A DNA stretch of 64,000 nucleotides from Pratylenchus scribneri (GCA_030063045.1 JAQSEB010000041.1:4271501-4335500); one strand, 5' to 3'. Shown: positions 35,360-48,400, numbered from the stretch's first letter. The notes: generated by a model not told the origin, from the sequence alone. Translations and numbers: made by a program.

Positions 35360-35540
35360 CACAAAAACAGCAGGATAAATGAAATAGTTGCTGGAAGAAC
35401 ATTAAACACTTCATTCATGTTATCGGATTTATGGGACTGACAGTGTTATTCATCAATTTTTGTTGGAATAATTGGCCTCTGATTGCGCCCTATATGTCAA
35501 TGACTGGACGACAAGCAATTCTGCCATTTAATCTCTCCGT
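35360..35540 (+). pseudogene. Fossil of RING-family exon 3 behind paralogue 2
   Basis: AACAGCAGGATAAATGAAAT through ATTAAACACTTCATTCATGT and TTTTTGTTGGAATAATTGGC to CTGGACGACAAGCAATT follows the normal exon 3 of paralogues 1 and 3 (KRF/WPLI/AGQAI motifs). One stretch is still open (VIGFMGLTVLFINFCWNN), but the start is scrambled and there is no splice acceptor. Confidence 0.75.
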
Positions 35541-35544
35541 TCAG

Positions 35545-35930
35545 AAACTTTATCCCTATTAATCTGGCTTAATCCCGCTTTATCCGGCTTAACCTCGCGC
35601 CCCCTCGGGCCTGGCCCACGTACCTTCGATACGCTTGCTGATCACCTCCGATTCTTTTCCCCCTTAATCCCTCCATTTTAACCTCTATTCTTCTTAATCA
35701 GGCTTAATCCCCCTTCTTCCGGCTTAATCCCCCTTTATCCCGTTATTATATTTTTTTAAATAAATCTCAAGAAATTTTATAATGACACAAAATTTTGCAA
35801 TATTTCTCATTTATTTATTATTTTGGCACTTAATTTTTTGGTACTTTTTTGAGGAATTTCAACAATTTGGCACTTTTTTGAGGAATTTCAGCAATTTGGC
35901 ACTTTTGAGGAAACGCCACAGCACCGCTTT
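35545..35930. repeat. TTAATCCC-type repeats and a 29-bp tandem repeat
   Basis: 35555-35745 carries degenerate copies of CTTAATCCCCCTTTATCCGG, the same theme as the interior of the element at 25003-26084. 35835-35925 carries about three copies of a 29-base unit containing TTTGGCACTTTTTTGAGGAA. Confidence 0.65.
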
Positions 35931-35954
35931 TTATTAGAAAAATATTTTTCTTTT

Positions 35955-35996
35955 ACTCAGGGCAAAATATCATCAATTGGTAAAACTGCCAATGCC
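35955..35996 (+). promoter_or_regulatory. Partial shared upstream block, copy 5
   Basis: CAGGGCAAAATATCATCAAT is followed by TGGTAAAACTGCCAATGCC: only the second half of the block, with a broken palindrome. It is 1.25 kb upstream of the RING gene at 37251 and may belong to the decayed copy just before it. Confidence 0.3.
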
Positions 35997-36206
35997 AATA
36001 TCAAGAATAAAAATTTTAAGATAAAAAAGAAAAGGGATCTCAATATATTATAATAAGCTTATTTTTTGGATATTAATATAACATTTTTTGTCCAATTAAA
36101 TAATTTTATTTTTATGCAACAAATTTATTAGAAAATTGAAAAAAAAATAAAAAGATAGTGTCCAAATTCTGTATGTCCCCTTTATGCGGCAAGAAGAGCA
36201 TCATTT

Positions 36207-36638
36207 TCATTTGGGGCATCTGATTTTGTTTTTTTATTATTATTACTTTTACTAAAAATTTTGATAGTTTATATTTGCAATTTGTTATGTTATATTTTAT
36301 ACACCTATATTAAATGTTGAAATTATATTTTTCGTAAATTAACTTTAAAAATATTTTTAAGATTTAAATAAATATTTTTTTTGAAACTTATTTTAACTAT
36401 GGAAATAAACGGATAATATGCTTTTTTAATTAATTATTTACAGGTAAGGTGAACAAGGATTATCGTCAGTGACATTGATATAATAGCCATTATCGCCACA
36501 GCATGGTTCGTTATAGCCAACGCAAGTTCCTCCTTTTTGCCGGCAAAAGATTTCAAGAGATGACACGAACAAAGCCATATTTTCAAAATAGACGAAAGCA
36601 TAAATTAATAATGGGATAATAGATAATTGATGAAACAT
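36207..36638 (-). CDS. Small secreted cysteine-rich peptide, possibly knottin-like
   Basis: The ATG at 36638 opens a 66-codon frame. The first 28 or so residues form a signal-peptide-like hydrophobic stretch (LSIIPLLIYAFVYF). The mature part has five cysteines spaced C-x6-C-x6-CC-x14-C. A donor at 36441 (CCT|GTAAAT) joined to an acceptor before 36219 (TCAG|ATGCCCC) adds three residues including a sixth cysteine, then TGA. Six cysteines in C-C-CC-C-C order are the layout of inhibitor-cystine-knot peptides, although the CC-C loop is long. If splicing is not used the frame ends at 36438. Role unknown; small secreted Cys-rich peptides in parasitic nematodes include effectors and antimicrobials, so both remain possible. 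Alone on this strand between RING genes. Confidence 0.5.
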
Positions 36639-37250
36639 TATTTGTTTAAATCGCTTTATTTCAAAATATAAAAAATAATTAAATATTTAAATTGATCAAA
36701 AAATCTTCTAAAATTATAGGAATTGGAAATTAGCTTTTGGATTGGCAACTGTAATTTTTGATCTGTGATATAAGGATGAAATGCATTTTATTAGAATTTA
36801 ATGTAATCTGCGACTGATCGACTGATATTTTATTTGGAAGATTGCTCTGGACGGCTAAAATAAATGTCAATTTGATCTGCAATGCAATGTCATACAAATT
36901 AAAAAAATTTGATATAATAATTAGAAATATAAATTTTAATGAATTCCTGTAATTATACAGCATTTTTTCCTCAAAAAGAATAAGATTAAAATAATAAAAT
37001 TATTTTAAATTTTATCCTTATAAAAATTAATTGATTTATAATTATTTTTGTTTATCACTTTTATAATTTAATTTGAAAAATCCAACCGATTACAAATCGA
37101 AACGATGCAAAATCAAAATAAAATCTCTTAAAGAAAATTTAAATCTAACGGCAATAAGATTAGTAAATATTGAATTGAATTAAGAAAAGTATTTTTATAA
37201 ATATTTGAAAAACCTAGTAGATTATTTATAAATTAAGATAAATTGAAAAA

Positions 37251-38696
37251 ATGAATTCTTCTACTACTAATGATGGCGAGAATAATTTACCAAATTCGGC
37301 TGTTAATATTAAATTCTCATCAACAATAGCTCAAAGAGCCGAAGAACAAGTGCCAATTTGTTCCATTTGTCATGTGGAATTTGACCCAACTAATTTTGCC
37401 GTTCTCGACTGCTCTCATGCCTTTCATTCGGAATGTATCCAACATTGGCTGACCATTCAACAAAAATGCCCCTATTGTAACCGTGAAAATGTGAATGCAC
37501 ATCATATTGTTATTGAGCGCCGTAATCAAGAACAAGATGCCACTGGCAATGAGGGAAATATGGTAATAATTTTGAATAATAAAAAAATAACTTATCGATT
37601 ATCCCCAGCCAAGTTCGAAAAAAATTTTTGAAATTCTTTATTTTGATCAGAAAACGAGAAAAAATTATTATTTTGAGGTTAGAAATTAGAATCTTATAAC
37701 CAATTTTGGGGGGGGGGGGGATGATTAATATGATTTTGGAGATTAATATATCTGGTCAGAGATAATAAAAAAAAACAAAAGTTTAATTAACTAAAAATTT
37801 TCACCCCTACAACCAAAAAAAAAAATAAAAAATATATTTAAGAAATTTTGGAGTGTTTTTGCCAGTTCTGATGAGGCTTTGCGTCTTGCACTGATTGCCT
37901 ATGATCGCGAATTGCACGCATCTACCAAGGATCCATTCGAAGGTGCTGCGTTGGAAGCAACTTTTCAAGTGAGTTATAAAAACAAATTGGGTCCTCATTT
38001 TTAAATTTATAATTTTTTTTAAATTTCTATAGTAATAGTTCTTTATTGTAGTAAAGTAAATTTTTATAATGCCTTAATTTGGGCATATGAATCTCACAAT
38101 CAGCCATAAAATAATATTTTTCCGTCTTTTTACCTACAGATATATAGTTAATAAATTAAAAATTTCAAAAAAATTTTCAAATTTTTGGTAGATAATACGT
38201 AAATACAGATTATTATTATTTCATAAATTATAAAAAATTTCATTTATATTTTTTAACTACATAAATATTCTATTAAATGTTAATGAAATTTTTTCTAGAT
38301 TCAATATTTTATTTATCCCAATATTTTAAGAAAATTCGAGCACTGACACAGTCACAACAGTATCAGGATAAGCAAAATCGGCAACGCCGTTTGGAGCGTA
38401 TTAAACGCATCGTTCGGCTTTTTGGAATTTCGGCACTAATTGCTGCGCTGATGGCTTTATTCTTCTATTTTTCTTGGTTCTATTGGCCTCTGATTGAGCC
38501 CCCCTATAGATCAATGGCTATTATGTTAACGCATTATTACATTATCAATCCCTTTGTGATCCCTAAACTTGCTGATATGATGGTAAATTCCCGCTTAGTT
38601 CGATATGCAATATTTTCGGTATTGGCAGTGATATTAATCTATTTTTGTTGGTTATTAATTGACCGAATTTTCGATATTCATTTGTTTATTCTTTAA
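37251..38696 (+). CDS. RING-H2 membrane protein, paralogue 3 (267 aa)
   Basis: Three exons, 37251-37562, 37843-37968 and 38331-38696, all phase 0. This is the best preserved member. RING ligands: C37, C40, C54, H56, H59, C62, C73, C76. Exon 2 (126 bases, the same length as in paralogue 1) encodes LIAYDRELHASTKDPFEGAA. Exon 3 starts KIRALTQSQQYQDKQNRQRR, then has two or three membrane segments (ISALIAALMALFFYFSW; YAIFSVLAVILIYFCWLL) around a loop. Predicted role: membrane-bound E3 ubiquitin ligase. A 10-base G run lies in intron 1 near 37709. No functional partner can be read from context beyond its paralogues. Confidence 0.85.
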
Positions 38697-39275
38697 TCTT
38701 TATTCTTGACCATATATTTTTTAAATAATTCATATTGTTTTTTCCATGTTGATAAAGATGTTAATAATGTTTAAAACGATAATTAATTAAATTTAAGCTA
38801 TTTTTAACTTTAAAAGCTTAATTATTTGACAAAAATATTTTTAGAAAAAGAATAATTATCCATCAAGTACATTCATATTATTTTACATATTCCTTTATAA
38901 GATGTTATGTACTTTACATTGATAAAATTAATATAAAAAAAACCCGAGGCAAATGCATCAAATTTTCCACTCTCATTATGAGAAAGATTCACATTTTCCT
39001 TATGGATGAAAATCATTTTGAGCCTCGAGCCTCCCCCGATTTTTGGGTCGTCTAGTCTACCAAATAACAAAATCCATCATAAATGCACAATAAAAATAAA
39101 ATTGAAAAGCATTTTTTGCTGACCTACTTTTTTATTAGATTGGGAATGCACATTTTATGAATAAATTAAATATTTTACAATTCATTTTCATTCTGTTGGA
39201 ATTTTTTTAAATAAATTATATCTAATTATTTACATAATTTGCCAATAATTTTACTATTTTTTAGAATTTGATTTA

Positions 39276-41555
39276 ATGGGTAATAAAAACTCGACTCCAA
39301 CCAAAATCATTCCTGCTGCTTCTGCTAATCCAGTTGGACTACGAGAAAATTTATTGGTGGCAACATTTCGCAACAAATTTCCCATTTGGTCATACTAATT
39401 TTTCGCTTTTAAAAATTAAAATTACCAAATTCAGGCTTTCGAATGAAATTTGGTTCGAAATTTTGGCTTTTGTGAAATTGCATGAATCGCCGAATATTTT
39501 TCTGGTCAATTGCTATTTGCTGCCAATTTGCCAAGAATTTTTCCATTCTGGAAATGTTGGATCTAATAAAAGTCGAAATGTTCGAGATTTGAAAATGCAA
39601 CTAAGAGAAGGTGAAAAATTGGGATTAATTATTTTCCAAAATCTGTGAAAAACAGTAAATAAATGTGAATTGGAGAATAATAAATTTTAGTATTTATTTG
39701 GTCTTAATAAGAAAATTTTTGGTTTCGGATTTGCAGTTAGGAACATTAATTTATAATTAATTTTTACTGATAATAATTTAATTTTAATCAATAATAATTA
39801 CATTAAATTTAGGCGAATTTACAATATTAGTGGAACGTAACGGTCAATTTGTGCCTGCACCAGTGCCAGAAATTGAATCTCCAAGTATGTTCAAATCTTT
39901 CGGGAAAATTCGAGTTGAAAATTCTTGTCGAATTCAGGCCATGCAATTCTTAATTAAATTTCAGGTAAAAAATTTTTATTCGCATATCCCAGCTTTGTGA
40001 CCAGTGCAACTTTTCAAATTTAATAATTTTTGGTTAAACCCTAATTCTACACTATCACATAATATCCAAAAATCAGAATTTTCCTTATTAAAAAGACAAA
40101 AATCAGAATCAGAATTATCGAAATGAAATATAAAAAAAAAGAATTTTAATAAATGAAAGACAAAAAATCAGTATTAGAGAACTTTATTGATAGATTGTCC
40201 ATTAAATCGATCGAATTACATGAAATTTTCAGGCACTTCTCTCCAACGCTAGCAATAAGATCTCATTCAAACAGACTTTTTTACAACCAATACCAAATGT
40301 CGCCATGAATACTGATGGAAATGCTGGCCGATTTAAATTACTTCGATGGATAAATAATACTAAAAAATCTAAGAAACAACAAAATGGTAGAAACATCATC
40401 CCCGTTGTTGATCAATACCAATTCTTCTTCGATTGGCTTATGAAAAGGAGGTTTTTGATTTGTTTGGAAGCAAGCTATTTTTCCCGCAATATTTGCCGTG
40501 TACTTGCCGAGCCATTGATTGCTCAATTTATTCAATATTTTATGATGGAATTCAAAAATGAAGGAAATTTAAGCGAAGAAGATTCTAAGCTGATTTATGA
40601 ATGGATTTCCAGCAGCAATGCTCAAACCAATAAATGGCTTGTAATTCACCATTTTGATCCCAAGAAAGCATTGCAATTGGCTAGCCAAGTTGCGAAGCTC
40701 TTTGAAAAAGTGAGCATATATATTTATTTAAAAATAGATGTAGCGAAATATGAGCAATCACATTTTAAGCGCTTTTTAAAAATTCAAATGAATTTTAGTT
40801 GAGAATATTTTATAGCATTAATGTAAAGAATTGAATTGTTTAGTGAATTTGGTTTTAGAATAACCTAAAAATTAAATCAAAACCTTAATAAGCACAAAAA
40901 ATTGCTTACAAAAATAAAATGATTTATTCATATGAAATTCGAAAAAATTTAACAAAAAAAATTTTTAATACCTTCCTTATAAGGTTGCTTAGATATTGAA
41001 GAATAATAAAAATTTAGAATTTAGAGTTTTTAGTTAATTGAAAAATTAGTTAGGGTAAATTTTAGACTTTTATCCAATCATTGCGATTGCGATCTTCTAA
41101 TGATTATGAGTTTTATCCTAAGTCAACAAATTAACAAATTTTTCCAATTCATAGTGAACCTACTTAATGAATAATATATAAATTAAAAATTTAAGTGTAC
41201 AAAATTCTTGTATATAAAATCTTACAGTTGCATACTTTATTTTTTTTATTTTCAGGACCATTGTGACAAAGTAAAAGCAGAAAAAATGCTTTTAACTATT
41301 TTGCTTCCCAAGGGTAAGCAGGTTCCAAATCTGCTACAAAAAATTTGCAATATTCACGGCGATCATTTGGCAACTTTGTGCACAATTACTATGATTAAAA
41401 ATGGAGAACAATTAACAACAGCCTATCTGTTCAGCACAAATGTTCAAATGAAATGTTTAAAATTAAATGAAATTAAGAAAGAAGAAACGTCTGCTGCTGA
41501 AAATAATGATAAAACATGGGATTTGGTCGAAACAAAACGCATATATTTTGATTAG
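39276..41555 (+). CDS. F-box-like protein (405 aa)
   Basis: Five exons with agreeing phases: 39276-39388, 39435-39610, 39813-39964, 40233-40709, 41256-41555. The N-terminus MGNKNS fits an N-myristoylation signal. Residues about 37-80, spanning the first 46-base intron, read FPIW-LSNEIWFEILAFVKL and resemble the LPNEIxxEIxxF start of an F-box, the Skp1-binding motif of SCF ubiquitin ligases. The remaining 320 residues have no recognisable repeat; they include HFDPKKALQLASQVAKLFEK and LLTILLPKGKQVPNLLQKIC. It is not obviously related to the F-box-like genes at the window ends except in this N-terminal layout. A diverged palindrome (AGTCTACCAAATAAC, 39053) lies about 220 bases upstream. Confidence 0.7.
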
Positions 41556-44500
41556 GATTTGAATATTATGGACTCATTTTGAAAAATAATTGATAAAGTT
41601 AATTGATTAAAAATTTACATTTAAATTATTTATTATTTCAACAATTATTTGGACTATTTTTTAATAGAAATATATTGGAAAAATATAAAATCCAGTCTCA
41701 AATTTACGTTGATATGACCATTTGAACTTAATCCCATAAAAAATGTTTACTTTACAAATTAATATTAAAATGCTTAATTTTGCTGATTTAAAAATAGGCA
41801 TCAACTTTTTGCAAACAAATTTATTAAAAACAAATTAAAATTAAACAAAAATAAAAAAAAATAAAATTGATTGATTCTTTCTAAAGCATTTAATTAAATT
41901 TAAATTTTCAAAATTTCCAAAAAAATTTTTTATTTAATTTATTATATTGTATACAATTCCATCGTAAAATTTCCACAAATTATATTTATTTTTAATTTCT
42001 TTAATTATTGCTTTTTCTATATCGAAATTGAATTAATGCCTGGAACACTGGATGGTATAATCGTAAAAAAATAAATTTACTTCTATTATTACTCTTCGAA
42101 CTTACATCCCATAAAAAATTTACTTTCAAATATTATAATTCTAGTCATCACTCCCTCCGGATTACTAATGAAATAAGAACGACAGGCATAAGCCAACAGC
42201 AGCAAGGGTTATCGTTTTTGATGATGCCGAAAAGACGACAAAAATTTTACAAATTTTGGCAGAAACGATGTTAATAATAATAACATTAAAATCAGTTAAT
42301 TAATACAATTAAAAAATTTATGCCATTTCATTTAATTTTTATAATATTTTCTCATTCTAATGAAGACTAAAATTTTAATCAAATAAAAAATTTTATCAAT
42401 TGATAAATTTACATTGAAATGTGAATATTTTCTTCCTCATTATGCACAAAATAATATTAATACATCTGGCTGTGGATGTGAATGAATATCCATTTTTATA
42501 AAATTTTTTAAATAATTCAAATTCAAACAAAAAAATTAACATTTGATTGAAAATGAAATATGTATTTAATATATTAAAAAATGCCGTGATATTTTTTCTA
42601 GCATTGTATTATTATATATTTTATATCTCTCATATTTAGGTATTTGTTAGTCGACTTTTTTAAAAATAAAATTAAAAAAATAATAAATGAATTTAATTTG
42701 AAATTTTATTGAAAATTAACAGAATAATAAAGTTAATGATAAAAAAATAATCAGCTTATTATTTTTTTTCCGTTCTCAAGTCAAAGTATTCCAAATTCAA
42801 GTGCATGTTTGAATTGATTGAATTGTCATTCATGCTTGTCACAATTCAGCCGGCAATGCCCGACGACGAATTGATAATTTTGGCGGCTGAAAATACTAAT
42901 TTTAAAAAATTATAAAATTAATAAATTATTTACTTCTTCCAGCATTCCATCAATTACTTCATTCATTTTGTTGTCCATTAAGAAAAATTTATAAATTTTA
43001 TTTATTTTCTAAATTTTGGATTTATTTTAATTTATTTTGAATTTATTTTTTTGAGGAATAAATAAAATATTTTCATTGAATTTTGATGGAGTAATGCCAT
43101 TTTAAAATTAGGTTAATAAATAAGACAAATACACCATTTATATTTAATTTATAGTTAAGGATGGAATGGAATGGTTGGGAAAATTGCCTCGGGAAAATAT
43201 TCAAAATTTTATTGCCAATTTGGTTTGAGGCAATTTTCCCATCCATCATTATTCATTATTCTTAAATCATCATCCACCAATTGGATTCAAATATTTCACT
43301 TATCAAGTTTTTCCTACGAAAAGTTCTCCATTTAGATGATTAAATTGCCATTTTGCTCTATGGAAAATTCCCAATCAAAGCCAATCATAGGCGATTAAAA
43401 ATATCAAAGAAAATTCTCAATTTTATTGAGCATTAAAAAATAAGATTCCAATGATCTGTGTGCAAATATCCAGATTGATCAAAGAACTATTTGTGGGATG
43501 ATTAAATTTTTTATATTTAAAATTAATTTTTTTATTTTATTTAATAAATGCCATATTTCAATTTTATGTTAAAATAAAAATAATTTGATAAATGATGACT
43601 TATTGTTTTTAAAATACTTCGCTTGGGATTGACAAAAAATATGCAAGAGTTTATCAAAATTGAAAATGATGGAAGAAAATGTTGAAAAATAAAATAAAAA
43701 ATAATGAAATAAAATTTTATAAATTGGAATTTTGATGATATTATTTTCAAATTATATAATTTAAAATTTTATGGTCAAATTTAACAAAAATTCCTTTTTT
43801 TGTTATTTTATTTTAATAATTCAATTTTTATTTATATATTAACTAAAAAAATGATGGTCTAGAAACTAGAATGCAAACGAATGCTAGAATAAAAGAATTT
43901 ACCAATATTAAATGTCAAATGTCTCTTTGGTTAATAAATAAAATGGTCCCAAAAAGTTTTTAATTATTCCATCCAAATTTACATTGTTTACGAAATGTCA
44001 TCCTAAAAAATGACAATTTTAATGGAAATTTTTCATATTTTATTAAATCTTTGAGTAAGAAAATGGCATTGGCAAAATTAAATTAAATGACATATTTAAA
44101 TATTATTTATTTTATTTTTATCACATTTTCTCTTTTAATGTATTAGATTAAAATTAAAGTCCATAAAAATAAAAATGATAAAAAATTTTATCAATTGATA
44201 AATTTGCTTGGGAAATTTGCAAATATTTACTTCCTTATTGAGCACAAAATAAAAATATAGTATCATCAAATTTGTCAATGCTCTTGGATCCATCTTCCAT
44301 CCACGGAATTTTATTTAGGTCATAAAATTGTGTAAAGAAATGCGGAAGTAATTTTTCCCTTATCAAATTTAATTTTATTCACATTTTTACTTCCTGATTC
44401 GTAAAATTATCCTCAAATGTATATGTGTAATTCATAATTGGGCCATAAAAATAAAAACAAGGAAGTGAAAATGAGGCTAAAACCAATATGATAAAATTTA

Positions 44501-44623
44501 CGATTAAAATTTTGATCAAAGAATGGGCAATATAAAAAAGGAAAATTCGCGGGAAATATTCATATTCATTGCTCTAATCCAAAAAAAATTTCTACTTATT
44601 TTCTCAATTAAATAAAAAAAATA
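41556..44623. other. Long AT-rich spacer
   Basis: Only one weak gene candidate (42839-42978, minus). Otherwise simple AT-rich DNA. GCCTCGGGAAAATATT near 43187 resembles GCCTCGGGCAAAACATTT near 58016, a small shared word. Confidence 0.4.
42839..42978 (-). CDS. Possible 33-residue two-exon peptide
   Basis: ATG at 42978, exon 42978-42934, a 38-base GT-AG gap and exon 42895-42839, in phase, ending in TGA. The product is MDNKMNEVIDGMLEE followed by a basic, proline-containing tail with RRR. The intron is short even for this genome, and the GC-richer tail is the only coding-like signal. Could be chance. Confidence 0.25.
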
Positions 44624-44998
44624 ATGCCAAAAATCAACAATTTGTGCCTTCGCCGTCCTTTGCTCATTTTGGTCGTTGGCTTTGCTTTCTTTTCTCTTTG
44701 TAAGTTAATTTTAAAAAATGTAGCAAAATAAAATAAATAAAAATTAAATTTACACATTTTTTGGGTTTAAAAATTTTTGTTTTAAAATTAATATTAATTT
44801 AATTATTTCCTATCTTTTTAAAATGACATGAAATTTACTCAATAAATAATTGAAATTTATTTTCAAAAAAAATTTAAATAAAAATTTGTAATTAAATTAT
44901 TTCAATCCAATTGTCAGATAATGTTCCACAAGTGTCGGCTTTGTTGCAGCCGTGTTCAGCAATTTGCAACCAATTCAACAGCGGATATAAAACTTGCA
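44624..44998 (+). CDS. Signal-peptide exon of a small secreted Cys-containing protein (incomplete model)
   Basis: Exon 1 (44624-44699) encodes a classic signal peptide: basic start then PLLILVVGFAFFSL. Exon 2 (44919-44998), in phase, encodes VPQVSALLQPCSAICNQF plus about ten more residues to a cysteine and ends at a GT donor. No convincing third exon was found. An acceptor at 46200 would give a short end (CKNGK then stop), but the intron would be 1.2 kb and contain the element at 45238-45615. Likely a secreted peptide; family unknown. Confidence 0.5.
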
Positions 44999-45237
44999 GT
45001 ATGTTTTATCAATTCTTAATGAAATGTAAATCAAAATTAAATAGTAGGATATAAATTTTTGAAATTTTTTAAAATCCAGTCCACCAATTTCCTTAAAAGA
45101 AAAATTCGCAATTTTACAACAATAAAAAAAACATTGAAATTGGCGTAAAATAAATAATCTGGCAAAAATTTTTAAAATCAACTAAAAAATAAAAGTTAGG
45201 ATTAGGGGTATAGTTTTAGATTGTACTTATTGGGTTT

Positions 45238-45615
45238 GATGCTATGTCATGTGTCATTTCCACCCACAATAGTGCAAATGTGGGTGTTTTCGATTTATAA
45301 TAAATCAGAAACCGGTTTTAGACCTTACAAATCTTACACCATTTTGTAGATCTCATCAAGTCGCATCGAATGGTATATAATTTGTCAAGGTTTGGCCCAA
45401 AATAAAGGGTATTAAACCGTTTAAACCATATTTCCCAGTTTTTGGTTATAAAATCTTTAATTTTAGTAAAAACCATGACAATTTATTTACCAATCGATGC
45501 GCCTTGATGAGATCTACCAAAATGGAAGAAGATTTGTAGGGCTTAAAACCGTTTTCCTCTTTATTATAAATCGAAAACGCCCACATTTGCACTATTGTGA
45601 ACATGACCCTGAACG
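45238..45615. mobile_element. Mutator-like foldback MITE with 9-bp TSD ATTGGGTTT
   Basis: Perfect ATTGGGTTT at 45229-45237 and 45616-45624. The 378-bp interior is a long palindrome (ACAATAGTGCAAATGTGGGT mirrored by CCCACATTTGCACTATTGTG) with the same GATCTCATCAAG core as the element at 14632. Confidence 0.9.
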
Positions 45616-46203
45616 ATTGGGTTTGTATCCGTTTTTTTTGGGTCAACTGGGAAAATGAGAAACGTCCCCCCCCCCCCCCCTTGGATTATTAGGATACGGG
45701 TTTGAGTCTTTAGGGATAAACTGCGATGATTTCCCATCCCTGAAATGACATTAAATACCCCTAACCATTATAATTGACCATAGTGGGGACCCTTCACTTT
45801 TTTCATTTCCAACAAAAAAGTGGAGACAAACAAACCCATATATTAAGCTAGGATTAGATCATAGAGAAGGATCGGGTCTAAGTGGTTAGGTTGTCCAAAG
45901 TCTGTTTCGGTTTATAAAGAATCGATGAAATTTCAAGCCGAATTTGGAAATTTTGCTTAAAATAACCCACTGAAATTTTTTTCCAAATACAGAATACCGG
46001 GTTACAAAGTCGACACATTTGAGTAACCGAATTTGGACAAACCTACTAATTAATAGGTCTTAGATTTGGATCAATTTCCTTAAGTTTATAACTAAATGAC
46101 TTCCAGTTTTTATTCAGAGTAGATGACCATATTAGCATAAAACTCAAGTAATTATATAGCTTGATTCTATAAAATTGACCATATTTTAAAATCCATTTAG
46201 AAA

Positions 46204-47016
46204 ATGGAAAATGAAAAAACAAATTCGCATAGTATATGTTTTTTCCCTAAAGATCCGTCGACACTGTGCGATGTGCCACAATTGCCCAATGGGAATTTTA
46301 TCTGGGGCGGAGCATTCAATTGTTGCCAATGTTGCCCTAAATCCAAATGTTATTGGTGCTTTATGGAAGTGGATGGCAGCTACAGTTGTGCACTTAGCAA
46401 TCAGGTATTTTTGGAATTTAATTAAATATACAAATAGAAATTTTACAGTAGTTTTAAATTATTGGAAATTTGAAAATTTAAAAGTAAATATTTTGATTAA
46501 AAAAGACCTTTTTCTTTAATTATGAAACAATTTGAATTTTGAAAGCAAAAATTGGGCATTTCATGATTAGATAAAATTAATCAAAAACATTTTAATGGTT
46601 TGAAATATATTCCGCTATAGAAATGGCCCCATCTAAATTGTCTCAACAAAATATAGCTGGAAGCATTAATTCCGTGTGATAGAAAATTTTAAAAAATTTC
46701 AATTCATCACTTAATTTAAAATTTACTCATGGCCTTTAATTCAAATATGTCCAAAAAAATAAACTTTTGAGGCTTTTAATTTAATTTCGGACAAAATTTT
46801 AGAAAGCTTCGAATTGATCAATATTACTCTTTCAAATTCTTAAATGAGATCCATTTTCAACAAAAATTATAATTAAATAATATTTCCCGTTTAATAAAGG
46901 CATTGGGCAAAATTGCTGGGAATGGAACAATGCTTGGTGGAAAATCAGCAGGCTCATCAATTGGCCAAGCAATGGGGCTAAAAATGAATGGAATTGGAAT
47001 AAATGCAATGAGATGA
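46204..47016 (+). CDS. Cys-rich plus glycine-rich small protein (105 aa)
   Basis: Two exons, 46204-46404 and 46900-47016, phase 0. Exon 1 has nine cysteines in a compact group (FNCCQCCPKSKCYWC). Exon 2 is GKIAGNGTMLGGKSAGSSIG, a glycine-zipper-like amphipathic helix, ending at TGA. The layout, a Cys module followed by a GxxxG helix on a separate exon, is the same as in the gene at 9419-11973 and the small Zn-ribbon genes downstream. Exon 2 has fossils at about 52283 and 63706. No signal peptide. Function unknown. Confidence 0.6.
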
Positions 47017-48400
47017 AGATAGATGAAAAGATGTTTGATGAAAAAATAAAAATAAAATTGAAATCCAATTTGATAATATTTTTGAAATTAATAATCTAAC
47101 ATTTTATGGCCAAAACTGAATAAAAATAACTTTTTGGGATATTAATTTATAATTCGAGTTTTATTTTTATATTAACCAAAATCATGATGGGCTAGAATTT
47201 AACTGATGAATGATAGAATAAAATTGTTTCACACATTAAATGACAGATGACACCTGGGTGGATACAATGGTCCCAAAATTTGTAAAATTACAATCAAAAT
47301 TAATTGTCTTTGCCAAAAAAATGATGACTTTAAAATAAATTTTTTCTCTTACATTATAAAAGTGAAAAAAAAAAACAAAACGGATAATTTATAAAAAATT
47401 TATTTAAATATTTTATTCTCAAATTAATGGGCAACACTACTTTTGTGCTTTTTATTTAAAAAATCATTTTATCGAAAATTCTAATGCATTTTTTTACAAA
47501 ATGTGCAATTTTATGGATAGGTAAATCATCAAAAAATTTTCATTTTTATTTTAATGGATTGTCAATTCCATTTAAATTATGCAATTTTTATTTCATTTTA
47601 TTTTTTTCCAGTCACATATTTCATTCAATTTTTAAAATCCGCCAGCATAATTTATTTTCTTTTATTTGCACCAAAAAATTTCCTATTCATCAAAATCATT
47701 TAAAATTAAATTTCTCTAATAATATTATGAAATTCTAAATACGAATATGATCTCTTTTCATTCATTTTTTTCCTTCATGGTACTTACTACTTATTATGAG
47801 AGAACGTTTTATAATTATGGACCTTCCATATCCATCCTTGATAAATGTTAACATTGACTAACTAAAAATTAGTATAAATTTGGACAAAATTGAGACCGGA
47901 ATTCGTATTTGAAATTCTTATTTACCCTTAAAAAAAGCTGTTCTATTTTTGAAATGAGAAATATCTAAAATTGCGAAAAAAAACATTGAAATTGCAGAAA
48001 GAGTTTTGTTTATTGGTTTTTTGTCCAAAATTCATAAAACATATACCATTGTATAGAGCTCATCAAGACGCGTCGAATGATATATGATTTATCATGGTTT
48101 AGTTGTTTTGACCCAAAAACCCATAAAAACGGTTTAAGTGGTTTAATATACCTTTAATTTTTGATCAAACCATGACAAAATATATACCAATCGACGCGTA
48201 TCGATGAGATCTTTAGAATGGATAAAGGGTTTGGAGGTCTAGAATAAACCATTAAACCGTTATAGACTTTTCGCAATTTTCAATGTTTTTTTTACAATTT
48301 TCAATTTTTTTTTCTCAAAATTCAATACCATCCATCCTTTTTGAAATATTCAAATTTAGATAATAAATTCCTATACAAATTTCAAACAATCATCAATTCA
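47017..48400. other. Spacer with a foldback element
   Basis: A short open frame at 47484-47738 looks like chance (F/H-rich, no homologue in the window). The region just after the previous gene (47064-47105) shares a CAATTTGATAATATTTTT word with 49609 and 63839. The foldback at 47956-48337 fills the rest. Confidence 0.4.
47956..48337. mobile_element. Foldback MITE, probable Mutator-like relative
   Basis: Direct repeats TTTTTGAAAT at 47946-47955 and 48338-48347. Arms AAATTGCGAAAAAAAACATT and its complement surround a core with CTCATCAAGACGCGTCGAAT and its mirror, as in the elements at 14632 and 45238. The flanking repeat is AT-rich, so less certain than the others. Confidence 0.65.

Noticed and set aside
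47484..47738. 84-codon phenylalanine-rich frame
   Set aside because: No splice context, no internal homologue, composition expected from T-rich DNA.
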